The position numbers and the translations under genes were made by a program. A stretch of DNA of 64,000 nt from Corynebacterium glucuronolyticum (GTDB lineage: Bacteria > Actinomycetota > Actinomycetes > Mycobacteriales > Mycobacteriaceae): positions 1 to 64,000 of the forward strand of contig JALFAQ010000040.1 of NCBI GenBank assembly GCA_022772305.1. The letters are read 5' to 3'. Below, one piece after another: positions 56,702 through 64,000 of the stretch. The notes beneath the pieces are model-generated. The model was not told where the DNA came from, ran no database searches, and saw nothing but the letters and a program-made list of their open reading frames with translations. The first letter of the stretch is position 1. The number at the start of each line of letters is the position of its first letter.

Positions 56702-57439
56702 CTACTTGCTCACCAGGGTACCAATCTTCTCACCGCTGACTGCTCGACGGATGTTTCCTTCCGTGAGGAGGTTGAAGACGAGGATCGGCATGCCGTTGTC
56801 CTTGCAGAGAGAGAACGCGGTGGAATCGGCGACCTTGAGATCTCGGCGGATGACCTCATCGGGCGTGATCGTGTCGAACAGCTCGGCATCAGGATTGGTG
56901 CGCGGGTCATCGCTGTAAATGCCGTCCACGGCCTTCGCCATAAGCAGCACTTCGCAGTCGATTTCCAAGGCGCGCTGAGCCGCGGTGGTGTCCGTAGAGA
57001 AGTACGGCATACCCATGCCACAACCGAAGATGACGACGCGTCCCTTTTCCAGGTGACGCTTTGCACGCAACGGCAGGTAGGGCTCTGCGACCTGTGCCAT
57101 ATTGATAGAGGTCTGCACACGTGTTTCCACACCCTGTTGCTCAAGGAAGTCCTGGAGGGCGAGACAGTTCATCACCGTTCCGAGCATGCCCATGTAGTCA
57201 CTGCGTGCACGGTCGAGACCGCGCTTCTGCAGCTCCGCACCACGGAAGAAGTTACCGCCACCGATCACGACGCAGACCTCGGTACCGTTGTTGGATACCT
57301 CGGCGATCTGCTTGGCTACATTTTCGACCACATCGGGATCAATGCCCACCTGGCCACCGCCAAACATTTCTCCGCCCAGTTTGAGCATGACGCGCTTAAA
57401 TCCATTTCGGCTGGATTGTTCTGCGACCTCGTCGACCAC
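56702..57439 (-). CDS. pyrH: UMP kinase
   Basis: A 245-residue bacterial hexameric UMP kinase, converting UMP to UDP. It has [10 protein letters not shown] at the N-terminus, the glycine-rich [29 protein letters not shown], the catalytic-loop-like [22 protein letters not shown], and [19 protein letters not shown]. The GTG start at 57439 has AAGGAAGGAC upstream. Order rpsB-tsf-pyrH-frr is the usual bacterial one, but a terminator lies between tsf and pyrH here. Confidence 0.97.
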   Translation of the reverse strand: MVDEVAEQSSRNGFKRVMLKLGGEMFGGGQVGIDPDVVENVAKQIAEVSNNGTEVCVVIGGGNFFRGAELQKRGLDRARSDYMGMLGTVMNCLALQDFLEQQGVETRVQTSINMAQVAEPYLPLRAKRHLEKGRVVIFGCGMGMPYFSTDTTAAQRALEIDCEVLLMAKAVDGIYSDDPRTNPDAELFDTITPDEVIRRDLKVADSTAFSLCKDNGMPILVFNLLTEGNIRRAVSGEKIGTLVSK

Positions 57440-57497
57440 GAATCTGTCCTTCCTTGCTATTCGCTGCTAGTCAATCGGCTTTATCTTACCGTATGCC

Positions 57498-57536
57498 AAA
57501 AGCGCACCGCCGTACCCATGGGCAACGGCGGTGCGC
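57498..57536 (-). terminator. Terminator after tsf
   Basis: A perfect 12-bp stem (GCGCACCGCCGT with ACGGCGGTGCGC, 11-nt loop) is followed on the minus strand by TTTTGG. Confidence 0.85.
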
Positions 57537-57587
57537 GTAAGAAGAACTGCTATGTGAGTGCAGTCTTGCTATGTCGAGACTGAATTC

Positions 57588-58415
57588 TTACTTCTGGCCA
57601 ACCTCGTAGCGAACGAAGTCGGTGATGGTGATGCCAGCCTCTTCAGTAAGCTTGCCGACGGTCTTCTTGTTGTCAGCAACGCTCGGCTGGTCAAGCAGAA
57701 CGACGTCCTTGTAGAAGCCGCCGAGACGACCTTCGACGATCTTCGGGATAGCCTTCTCGGGCTTACCCTCTTCGCGGGTGATCTGCTCCGCGATGGAACG
57801 CTCCTTCTGAACGATCTCTTCCGGAACATCTTCGCGGGTCAGATACTGAGCCTTGAGGGCTGCCACCTGGAGGCACACCTGGTGAGCAGCTTCCTTAGCG
57901 GCATCGCCCTCGCCCTCGTAGGCAACGAGAACGCCCACGGCCGGCGGCAGGTCAGAGGAACGCTGGTGCAGGTAGGAAGCAACGTTTGCGCCCTCAACGG
58001 TAGCAGCGCGACGGAGCTGGAGCTTCTCACCGATCTTGGCGGACATCTCCTGGAGAACATCAGCGGCGGGACGGCCGTCGACGGACACAGCAGCGAGCTC
58101 CTCAGCGGAGTTGGCCTTTGCCTCGTCAGCAGCGGCAGCTACGGAATCCACGAACTCGATGAACTCAGGGGTCTTAGCAACGAAGTCGGTCTCTGCGTTG
58201 ACCTCGACGATGGTGTTGCCGGAAATAGCAACGATGCCTTCGGCAGCGTCGCGGTCAGCGCGCTTGCCCACGTCCTTCGCGCCCTTGATGCGGAGCAGCT
58301 CGACGGCCTTTTCAAAGTCTCCGTCGGTCTCGTTCAGAGCATTCTTGCAAGCCAGCATGCCGGATCCGGTCATCTGACGCAGTTTCTTCACGTCTGCAGC
58401 GGTGTAGTTCGCCAT
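57588..58415 (-). CDS. tsf: Elongation factor Ts
   Basis: A 275-residue EF-Ts, the nucleotide exchange factor of EF-Tu. N-terminal UBA-like domain with [16 protein letters not shown], then the [10 protein letters not shown] motif that contacts EF-Tu, and a coiled-coil and C-terminal module ending [28 protein letters not shown]. An AAGGAGG site precedes ATG 58415. Between rpsB and pyrH. Confidence 0.97.
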   Translation of the reverse strand: MANYTAADVKKLRQMTGSGMLACKNALNETDGDFEKAVELLRIKGAKDVGKRADRDAAEGIVAISGNTIVEVNAETDFVAKTPEFIEFVDSVAAAADEAKANSAEELAAVSVDGRPAADVLQEMSAKIGEKLQLRRAATVEGANVASYLHQRSSDLPPAVGVLVAYEGEGDAAKEAAHQVCLQVAALKAQYLTREDVPEEIVQKERSIAEQITREEGKPEKAIPKIVEGRLGGFYKDVVLLDQPSVADNKKTVGKLTEEAGITITDFVRYEVGQK

Positions 58416-58522
58416 TGTTGGGCGATCCTCCTTGAGTTAAATTTTTGTGGATCGTTTTCGCTTAATAAAGCGTACTTGAAGTTTCTCGTTATTGCGCGTT
58501 GGCAATCCCGGAACCATCATAG

Positions 58523-58555
58523 AAAAGCCCTCACGCAAACCTAGTACGTGAGGGC
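58523..58555 (-). terminator. Terminator/attenuator between rpsB and tsf
   Basis: A perfect 9-bp stem (GCCCTCACG/CGTGAGGGC, 11-nt loop) with TTTT after it on the minus strand. It may lower tsf readthrough relative to rpsB. Confidence 0.8.
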
Positions 58556-58595
58556 CTAGAGGGGGATAATTCCCCGGGATCATCGACCCCTGGAA

Positions 58596-59474
58596 TTACT
58601 TAGCGGACTCCTCGGTGGCCTCAACCTTGGGGGCAACCTCTTCCTTGGACTCCTCAACCTTGGGGGCGACTTCGGACTCCTCAACCTTGGGGGCGACTTC
58701 CTCAGTGGAAGCCTCAACCTTCGGTGCGACCTCTTCCTTGTTGTCGTCGCCGGCGTTCTTCTTAGCCTCGGCGAGCTCGCGCTCCTTGCGAGCCTTCTGG
58801 CCCTCCTCCACAGCGGTGGAGATGACGCGGGTCAAGACGGTAGTGGCGCGGATAGCATCATCGTTGCCCGGTACCGGGTAGTCAACCTCGTCGGGGTCGC
58901 AGTTGGTATCGAGGATTGCGACAACCGGGATGTTCAGCTTGTGAGCCTCGGAGACCGCGATGTGCTCCTTGTTGGTGTCAACAATCCACATTGCGGACGG
59001 AATCTTGTTCATGTCAGCGATACCGCCGAGAACGCGCTCCAGCTTGGTGCGCTCGCGGGTGAGCATGAGGACTTCCTTCTTACCACGGCCGGCGTAGCCG
59101 TCCTCGGCCTGATCCATTGCCTGCAGTTCCTTCATGCGGTGAAGGCGCTTAGAAACGGTCTGGAAGTTGGTCAGCATGCCGCCCAGCCAACGGTGGTTGA
59201 CGTACGGCATTCCGACGCGCTCAGCCTCGTTCTGGATGGCTTCCTGTGCCTGCTTCTTGGTACCGACGAACAAAACGGTGCCACCGTGGGCAACGGTCTC
59301 CTTGACAAACTCGAAAGCCTTGTCAATGTAGGTCAGCGTCTGCTGCAGGTCGATGATGTAGATGCCGTTACGGTCGGTGAAGATGAAACGCTTCATCTTC
59401 GGGTTCCAACGACGGGTCTGGTGACCGAAGTGAACACCAGCGTCGAGGAGCTCTCGCATGGTTACAACTGCCAT
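58596..59474 (-). CDS. rpsB: 30S ribosomal protein S2 with a repeated acidic tail
   Basis: A 292-residue S2. Residues 1-~240 match the family ([76 protein letters not shown]). The C-terminal ~45 residues are a tail with four copies of EVAPKVE separated by E/S/T/K. Such extensions are variable in actinomycetes and lie on the solvent side of the subunit. ATG 59474 has AAAGGA upstream; the frame is open 27 codons earlier but without family features. Confidence 0.96.
   Translation of the reverse strand: MAVVTMRELLDAGVHFGHQTRRWNPKMKRFIFTDRNGIYIIDLQQTLTYIDKAFEFVKETVAHGGTVLFVGTKKQAQEAIQNEAERVGMPYVNHRWLGGMLTNFQTVSKRLHRMKELQAMDQAEDGYAGRGKKEVLMLTRERTKLERVLGGIADMNKIPSAMWIVDTNKEHIAVSEAHKLNIPVVAILDTNCDPDEVDYPVPGNDDAIRATTVLTRVISTAVEEGQKARKERELAEAKKNAGDDNKEEVAPKVEASTEEVAPKVEESEVAPKVEESKEEVAPKVEATEESAK
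58615..58740. repeat. Tandem coding repeat in the rpsB tail
   Basis: Four copies of a ~21-30-bp unit (core AACCTTGGGGGCGACTTC, variable spacing) encode the EVAPKVE repeats of S2. Confidence 0.85.
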
Positions 59475-60037
59475 GGTGGATCCTTTTCTTGTGTGGTTAC
59501 ATTCGTACTCAACGTGCAGGTTTTTCCTGCACCCTAGCGACTTCCGACCGTCCACACCCCGAGGGGACCACGTGAACGGCTTGGCGGAAAGCCGCGCGTA
59601 GTCAGCTGCTCACCCTGGGAAAATTCAGTTCCTGCATATGCATTCAAGCTTTCGCCCTATACACATGCCCTTTTCGAATTCACAAAGTGAATTCCCCAAA
59701 GCAGGCACACTGCGTTACCCCACTATACCCGCAACTGGCTAAATCACATAATTACCGGGCACGCGTTATAACCCCCGCTGGTTAACATACCCCCCTCAGT
59801 GCACTCGTGCATGACGATAAAGTTTTACCCACGTAACAGTAGGGTCTTTCTACCCCACGACTGGCGAGCAAGTAGAAGATGACAAATGGCCAATGATTAC
59901 CTATCTACCATTGATTTTCTCGAGTCACGAAGCTTCCTGTGGATAGGTTCCGGAGCGGATCTTCTGGATTCGCTGGGTTATCCACAGAATACTCAAACAC
60001 AGTTCCCAAGGTCGAGGTTTTGACCAACACTAATGGC
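59475..60037. other. Divergent intergenic region, rpsB / M23 peptidase
   Basis: About 560 bp. A perfect hairpin GAATTCAC-AAA-GTGAATTC lies at 59676-59694. The rpsB promoter and leader must be in the left part. No gene seen. The region is AT-richer than the flanking genes. Confidence 0.5.
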
Positions 60038-60694
60038 ATGTATTCATGTTTGCGTTTGCCACCTATTCGCACCTCCCGGCTGAAAGCGGATGGAGGAGCT
60101 GCTAACCACTCTCTCCGGAGCGGACTACAGCGCAATCGCGCCGATCTACTCATCGCGCTCGTGGTTGTGGTGCCGCTGTTCTTATCGGCTTTCTCCCCAC
60201 CACCGGCATCAGCAACAACGTATCCAGGCGAACATGTCAGCCCCACAACGGGGACCCCCATGAAACCTATAGTTACTCGCCCCTTTGACAATCCAACCAG
60301 GAAGTTTGGACCCGGACACCGAGGAATCGATGTCTATGCGCCTGTCGGCTCCATTGTCCGTGCATCCGGGGATGGCCTCGTCCGCTTTGCTGGCGTTGTG
60401 GTTACCCAGCCGACGGTTTCCATTTACCATGCCGGTGACATCATCACTACCTATCAGCCGGTGACACCGTTGGTGGCCACTGGCCAAGCCGTACATCGCG
60501 GGCAACCTATTGGAATGGTGGCTAACGTTCCTTCCTCGCACAACGGTCTTCACTGGGGTGCAAAGACGGGGCCCGATTCCTACATGGATCCCCTGAAGCT
60601 CTTGGTCGATCCCCACATCCGTCTTATTCCCACCCCGGTCGATATCCGGTTGGCTGTGCTCCCGCGCCGCGTTCACACACGACAGCCTTCGTAG
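60038..60694 (+). CDS. M23/LytM-domain protein, probably catalytically impaired
   Basis: A ~218-residue exported protein. A hydrophobic segment (LLIALVVVVPLFLSAF) is followed by a PASA cleavage-like site. The LytM domain has the first metal pair in GHRGIDVYAP, but the expected HxH near the end reads GLHWGAKTG: the first His of the pair is Gly. The domain may therefore bind peptidoglycan or activate another hydrolase instead of cutting. The exact start is uncertain (frame open from 59939). Same position as its relative in M. tuberculosis (near rpsB and xerC). Confidence 0.82.
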   Translation: MYSCLRLPPIRTSRLKADGGAANHSLRSGLQRNRADLLIALVVVVPLFLSAFSPPPASATTYPGEHVSPTTGTPMKPIVTRPFDNPTRKFGPGHRGIDVYAPVGSIVRASGDGLVRFAGVVVTQPTVSIYHAGDIITTYQPVTPLVATGQAVHRGQPIGMVANVPSSHNGLHWGAKTGPDSYMDPLKLLVDPHIRLIPTPVDIRLAVLPRRVHTRQPS

Positions 60695-60725
60695 TGGTTA
60701 AGGCAGGCTGTGTAGTGTTTTCCAC

Positions 60726-61613
60726 TTAGGCGCGCGGGTGTGCGTTGTTGTAGATCTTTTTCAGGCGCTCACCGGACACATGGGTGTAAATCTGGGTGGT
60801 CTGCAGCGACGAGTGCCCGAGGAACTCCTGCACCGCACGCAGGTCAGCTCCTCCTTCGAGCAGGTGTGTAGCCGCCGTATGGCGCAGCGAGTGCGGGGTG
60901 ATCCCCTCGACACCCGTGTTTTCGGCTGCAGTCTCCACGATTCGCCTTACCTGCCGGGGATCGATGCGTCCACCCCGCACCCCGAGGAAGAGCGCGTCAC
61001 CGCTCGCCTCGGTGGCGAAGTGTCCACGGCCGGAGCCAAGCCACTGGTCGAGCGCGTCACGTGCTGGGGCACCATACGGGACAACCCTCTGTTTGTTGCC
61101 CTTTCCGGTCACCTTCACAGTGTCTTTGTGCCCGTCAACATCGGCAACATTGAGAGAGCAGAGCTCGGCAACACGCATACCGGTGGCATAGAGAAGCTCA
61201 AGAATCGCACTATCGCGCAGGAACTCTGGCTCGGAATGTGATCCTGCATTACCCATCATCTCCCCTGCCTGCTCACTGGTGAGAACCGTGGGAAGATGGC
61301 GCGATTTATACGGCACTCGCAGCCGGCGGGCAACATCATCTGTGAGGTAGCCCTGCTTGTGTACCCACGTGGAGAAACTACGGACGGCAGCGGTGCGCCG
61401 GGCAAGCGTTGCTCGAGATTTACCGTCGTGTACGGCCTCCCCCAGCCATGACCGCAGCCCCGACAGCGTAAAGCCGTCGAGTCCTCCGAGGCAGTCTCCG
61501 GCGAGGATGAGATCGCTGCGATACCCACGAATCGTCGCCTCGCTTTTGCCCTCATTGAATCGAAGGTGATCGCAGTAATCCTCAACGAGTTCATGAAAGT
61601 CCGGAGTTGTCAT
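60726..61613 (-). CDS. xerC: Tyrosine recombinase XerC
   Basis: A 295-residue tyrosine recombinase for chromosome dimer resolution at dif with XerD. Catalytic residues: R147 (ATGMRVAEL), K171 region (VTGKGNKQR), H241 and R244 (HSLRHTAATH), H267 (FLGHSS), and Y276 (QIYTHV). The N-terminal SAM-like DNA-binding domain is complete. ATG 61613 (MTTPDFHELV) chosen; the frame is open a further 62 codons. Its position beside dprA and comM is conserved in Mycobacteriales, so it is chromosomal XerC, not a phage integrase. Confidence 0.94.
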   Translation of the reverse strand: MTTPDFHELVEDYCDHLRFNEGKSEATIRGYRSDLILAGDCLGGLDGFTLSGLRSWLGEAVHDGKSRATLARRTAAVRSFSTWVHKQGYLTDDVARRLRVPYKSRHLPTVLTSEQAGEMMGNAGSHSEPEFLRDSAILELLYATGMRVAELCSLNVADVDGHKDTVKVTGKGNKQRVVPYGAPARDALDQWLGSGRGHFATEASGDALFLGVRGGRIDPRQVRRIVETAAENTGVEGITPHSLRHTAATHLLEGGADLRAVQEFLGHSSLQTTQIYTHVSGERLKKIYNNAHPRA

Positions 61614-61719
61614 ACACGTAGTGTATGACAACTCCCGGCGCGGTGAGCACAGTGCAAAGAGCGGATCCTGCTGCTTGTTATCCACGCTATCCAGTGTCCG
61701 CCCTTTCCCGAGCCCGAAG

Positions 61720-62994
61720 CTATCCGCAGTCCTGCGCCCGTGCCCACAACTTCCCAGAACGGACGATGAACCCGCGTGAGGCGAGGTCAACAAGTACATG
61801 CATGGCGAGGCCCAACGGGAGTCCCGCGTCGCGAGCTATCTCAGTGCTTGTGCGGAATGAGAAGGAGCAAGCGTCGAAAAGCCTCATTTCCGTGCGTGTC
61901 AGGGTGGTGACAGGAGAACCAGAGAAGTCGATCTCGCGCTGACCGTCGGGATCACACGTACCAACCGGTTCGAGAAGCTCTCGGATGTCATCCACCGAGG
62001 TGACCAGCTGTGCTGAGCCGTTCTTAATGCGGGCGTGACACCCCATGGTGGTATTGGAGGTGATCGGGCCGGGGACGGCCATCGCCACACGTCCTAGCCC
62101 CTCCGCCCAGCTCAACGTGTTGAGCGCACCGGAACGCCAGCCGGCCTCTACGATTACGGTTCCGCCTGCGAGTGCCGCGACGAGACGGTTCCTGGTGAGG
62201 AACCGATGTCTCGCCGGGTGCGTCCCCGGCGGGTACTCGCTCACCAGGCACCCATGTGTGGCGATTCTGGTGAACAAGTCCGTGTTGCTTGCTGGGTAAT
62301 TCACATCAAGCCCCGAGGCTGCCACCATCACGGTGTAGCCACCGGCATCGATCGCCTCCGTATGGGCGGCGGTGTCGATTCCTTTCGCACCACCGGACAC
62401 AATCGTCCACTGGTGGGAAGCAAGGCCTCGAGAAAGAAGGCGGGCAGCAGACAGCCCGTATGTGCTCGTGCCCCTCGTTCCGACGAGTGCAACGGAGCGC
62501 GAAACCAATCCGCTGAGCGGACCGCCACCACGCACCCACAGCGCATGGGGTGGCACCGCGTCATCCTGGTACGACCGGCAGTGTTCACTCATACCGGAGG
62601 CTGCAAAGCCAAACGCCTCAGCGAGGGTCTCCGTTGGCCATTCCGTGTCCTCCGGGGTGATGAGCCGTCCGCCGATTTTTTCCATCGCCTCGAGGTCTTC
62701 GGCTGGACGCATCCATTCATGGCGGGTTGCCGTTTGTTTGCGTAGCTCGCCCAACCAGTCCTGCTGCTCACGAACACCACGAGCGATATCCTCCACGTCG
62801 ACACCGTGGGAAAGAAGCTCGTTGAGACGCCTACTTGGTCCCTCCACCACCCGGGAGAGGTACGCCCACGCTTCCCTCCGCTTCGTAGGCATCGAATCCG
62901 TGCTGCTCGTCGTTGACGATTCTGCACCGTGAGAAACACTGCCACGGCAGTCATTGGGAAGACCGCTATCAGGAATACTTTGATCGGCACTCAT
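61720..62994 (-). CDS. dprA: DNA-processing protein DprA
   Basis: A 424-residue DprA/Smf, which binds incoming single-stranded DNA and loads RecA. The Rossmann-like core has SVALVGTRGTSTYG, SGGAKGIDTAAH and ARHRFLTRNRLVAALAGGTVIVEA. A C-terminal winged-helix (residues ~350-420) follows, and the first ~110 residues form a helical N-terminal region with a polar Ser-rich leader. The ATG overlaps the comM stop by 4 bp. DprA and ComM without other visible competence genes is normal for corynebacteria. Confidence 0.94.
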   Translation of the reverse strand: MSADQSIPDSGLPNDCRGSVSHGAESSTTSSTDSMPTKRREAWAYLSRVVEGPSRRLNELLSHGVDVEDIARGVREQQDWLGELRKQTATRHEWMRPAEDLEAMEKIGGRLITPEDTEWPTETLAEAFGFAASGMSEHCRSYQDDAVPPHALWVRGGGPLSGLVSRSVALVGTRGTSTYGLSAARLLSRGLASHQWTIVSGGAKGIDTAAHTEAIDAGGYTVMVAASGLDVNYPASNTDLFTRIATHGCLVSEYPPGTHPARHRFLTRNRLVAALAGGTVIVEAGWRSGALNTLSWAEGLGRVAMAVPGPITSNTTMGCHARIKNGSAQLVTSVDDIRELLEPVGTCDPDGQREIDFSGSPVTTLTRTEMRLFDACSFSFRTSTEIARDAGLPLGLAMHVLVDLASRGFIVRSGKLWARAQDCG

Positions 62995-64000
62995 GCTGCT
63001 GCCTCCGTTCCACCGTAATCGTGGAATTCCAACGCTTGCGCGACATGGTCGATATCCGGCCGATCATCGCCTGCGAGATCAGCGATCGTCCACGCCAGTT
63101 TGAGCGTGCGATCGACACCGCGCTGGCTGATGTCCCCTCGCGCCAAGTACACCGCAAGATACTCCATGGCCTCATCGTCTGCCGGGAATTCGCGCCTCAA
63201 CCAGGCTCCGTCGATATCCGCGTTCGTGACCCCCGGGTGATATGCACGCGCCCACCTATGGCCCGCCCTTCCACGAGCTTCGATAACGCGTTCGCGAATG
63301 GTGGCCGTGGATTCCTGCTCCTCGGAGCGAATAACGGATCCCTGTCCGTGCGTCCGCACCACCATATCCAAGCGATCCCGCAACGGCCCGGACACGTTGT
63401 TGAGATAGCGGGCTCGCGCATTGGCCGAACACCGGCATGCCGACGGTTCTTCCGCCCCGCAGCGACAGGGGTTCGCCGCCATCACCAGTTGGAACTTTGC
63501 TGGGAAATAGACATCCCTGCGTGACCGGATGAGTCGCACATAGCCTTGTTCCAATGGTGTGCGCAGGCTGTCCAGGATGGAGGCGGAGATCTCAGAGACC
63601 TCGTCGAGGAACAACACTCCCCTGTGTGCCAGCGACACCGCGCCGGGCACGGGATTTCCAGATCCTCCACCGATAAGGGCTGCGCGTGTGACGGAGTGGT
63701 GTGGTGCAACAAACGGTGGCTGGGTGATAGGGCCGGTAAATGTTCTCCCTGCAACAGAGTGAACAGCGGTGGCCTCGAGTTTATGGTCTGGGGTGAGATC
63801 CGGAAGCAGACCGGGCAGCCGGGCAGCAATCATGGACTTTCCGCTTCCTGGCGGCCCAATCATGAGGAAGTTGTGGCCACCAGCAGCTGCGATTTCCGCT
63901 GCCCGGCGCGCCTCTGGCTGGCCCGCGACATCGCACATGTCCCCTGTGGCTGAGCTAGGTGTGTCTGGCTCGCTCACTGCGTCGTCGGCACGGTCCAACT
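62991..64000 (-). CDS. comM: YifB/ComM-type Mg-chelatase-like AAA+ ATPase (5' end outside window)
   Basis: The C-terminal ~335 residues of a ComM-family hexameric helicase that promotes branch migration during recombination of incoming DNA. Visible: AGGHNFLMIGPPGSGKSMIAARLPG (Walker A), VLFLDEVSEI (Walker B), and the Cys-rich MAANPCRCG...CRC loop. ISQRGVDRTLKLAWTIADL follows in the C-terminal domain. The N-terminal Lon-like domain lies beyond base 64000. Overlaps dprA by 4 bp. Confidence 0.95.
   Translation of the reverse strand, partial: LDRADDAVSEPDTPSSATGDMCDVAGQPEARRAAEIAAAGGHNFLMIGPPGSGKSMIAARLPGLLPDLTPDHKLEATAVHSVAGRTFTGPITQPPFVAPHHSVTRAALIGGGSGNPVPGAVSLAHRGVLFLDEVSEISASILDSLRTPLEQGYVRLIRSRRDVYFPAKFQLVMAANPCRCGAEEPSACRCSANARARYLNNVSGPLRDRLDMVVRTHGQGSVIRSEEQESTATIRERVIEARGRAGHRWARAYHPGVTNADIDGAWLRREFPADDEAMEYLAVYLARGDISQRGVDRTLKLAWTIADLAGDDRPDIDHVAQALEFHDYGGTEAAA

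Noticed and set aside
60726..61613. Phage integrase associated with a mobile element
   Set aside because: Sequence and position beside dprA/comM fit chromosomal XerC; no phage genes nearby.

Overview
This 64-kb window looks like a continuous piece of chromosome from a Corynebacterium-type actinomycete (order Mycobacteriales). It is moderately GC-rich. Three genes mark the lineage: a mycothione reductase, a PptT/PptH pair for phosphopantetheinylating mycolate and FAS enzymes, and a DUF2631 membrane protein. As I remember it, the order truB-pptT-pptH, dinF-nrnA-rbfA-infB-ylxR-nusA-rimP, proS-efpA-cobA-cobB-cobO-chlI/D-mqo, mtr, map, a lipoprotein PBP, ispG-rip1-dxr, rlmN-cdsA-frr-pyrH-tsf-rpsB, M23 peptidase, xerC-dprA-comM follows the Mycobacterium tuberculosis Rv2793c-Rv2897c backbone. 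No phage, plasmid, CRISPR or intact insertion sequence was seen.

Layout. 1-4.3 kb: a two-gene ABC exporter on the minus strand, its first gene split by an in-frame TAA, next to a DtxR-like palindrome and a scrap of an MFS gene. 4.3-9.3 kb: rpsO, a frameshifted nucleoside hydrolase, ribF, truB and pptT/pptH. 9.4-20 kb: a translation/transcription operon from rimP down to dinF, interrupted by an MMPL transporter between infB and rbfA. 20-22.2 kb: a DUF4439 lipoprotein and a FadR-type regulator on the plus strand. 22.4-34 kb: proS, then the corrin genes cobO-cobB-cobA coupled to an EfpA-like exporter, a PhnB-like protein, and mqo-chlI-chlD. 34.5-42.2 kb: lipase-like hydrolase, mtr, MFS, cobQ, map. 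42.5-52 kb: a secreted phosphoesterase/LamG protein, a class B PBP, a DUF5129 protein, and the MEP pathway pair ispG/dxr around the site-2 protease rip1. 52.5-64 kb: DUF2631, rlmN, cdsA, frr, pyrH, tsf, rpsB, M23, xerC, dprA and comM (cut by the window end).

The genes cover four main jobs: ribosome biogenesis and translation (rpsO, rpsB, tsf, frr, infB, rbfA, rimP, truB, rlmN, nusA, proS, map); cofactor synthesis (ribF, cobA/B/O/Q with a ChlI/ChlD chelatase motor, PptT/PptH); envelope and isoprenoid precursor supply (ispG, dxr, cdsA, PBP, Rip1, M23); and redox or central metabolism (mqo, mtr).

The most notable observation is a set of reading-frame breaks in otherwise well-conserved genes. 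They are an in-frame TAA in an ABC gene, several shifts in the nucleoside hydrolase, an 11-bp duplication that rewrites the PhnB tail, a one-base break in a signal peptide, and a ChlI-to-ChlD frame transition at a C5-T3 run. The last sits at a CCC-T proline slip site just before a stop, so programmed +1 frameshifting is possible. Also notable are a tRNA 3'-half remnant near 52.26 kb, a perfect 20-bp tandem duplication upstream of ispG, and several long hairpins in intergenic DNA.
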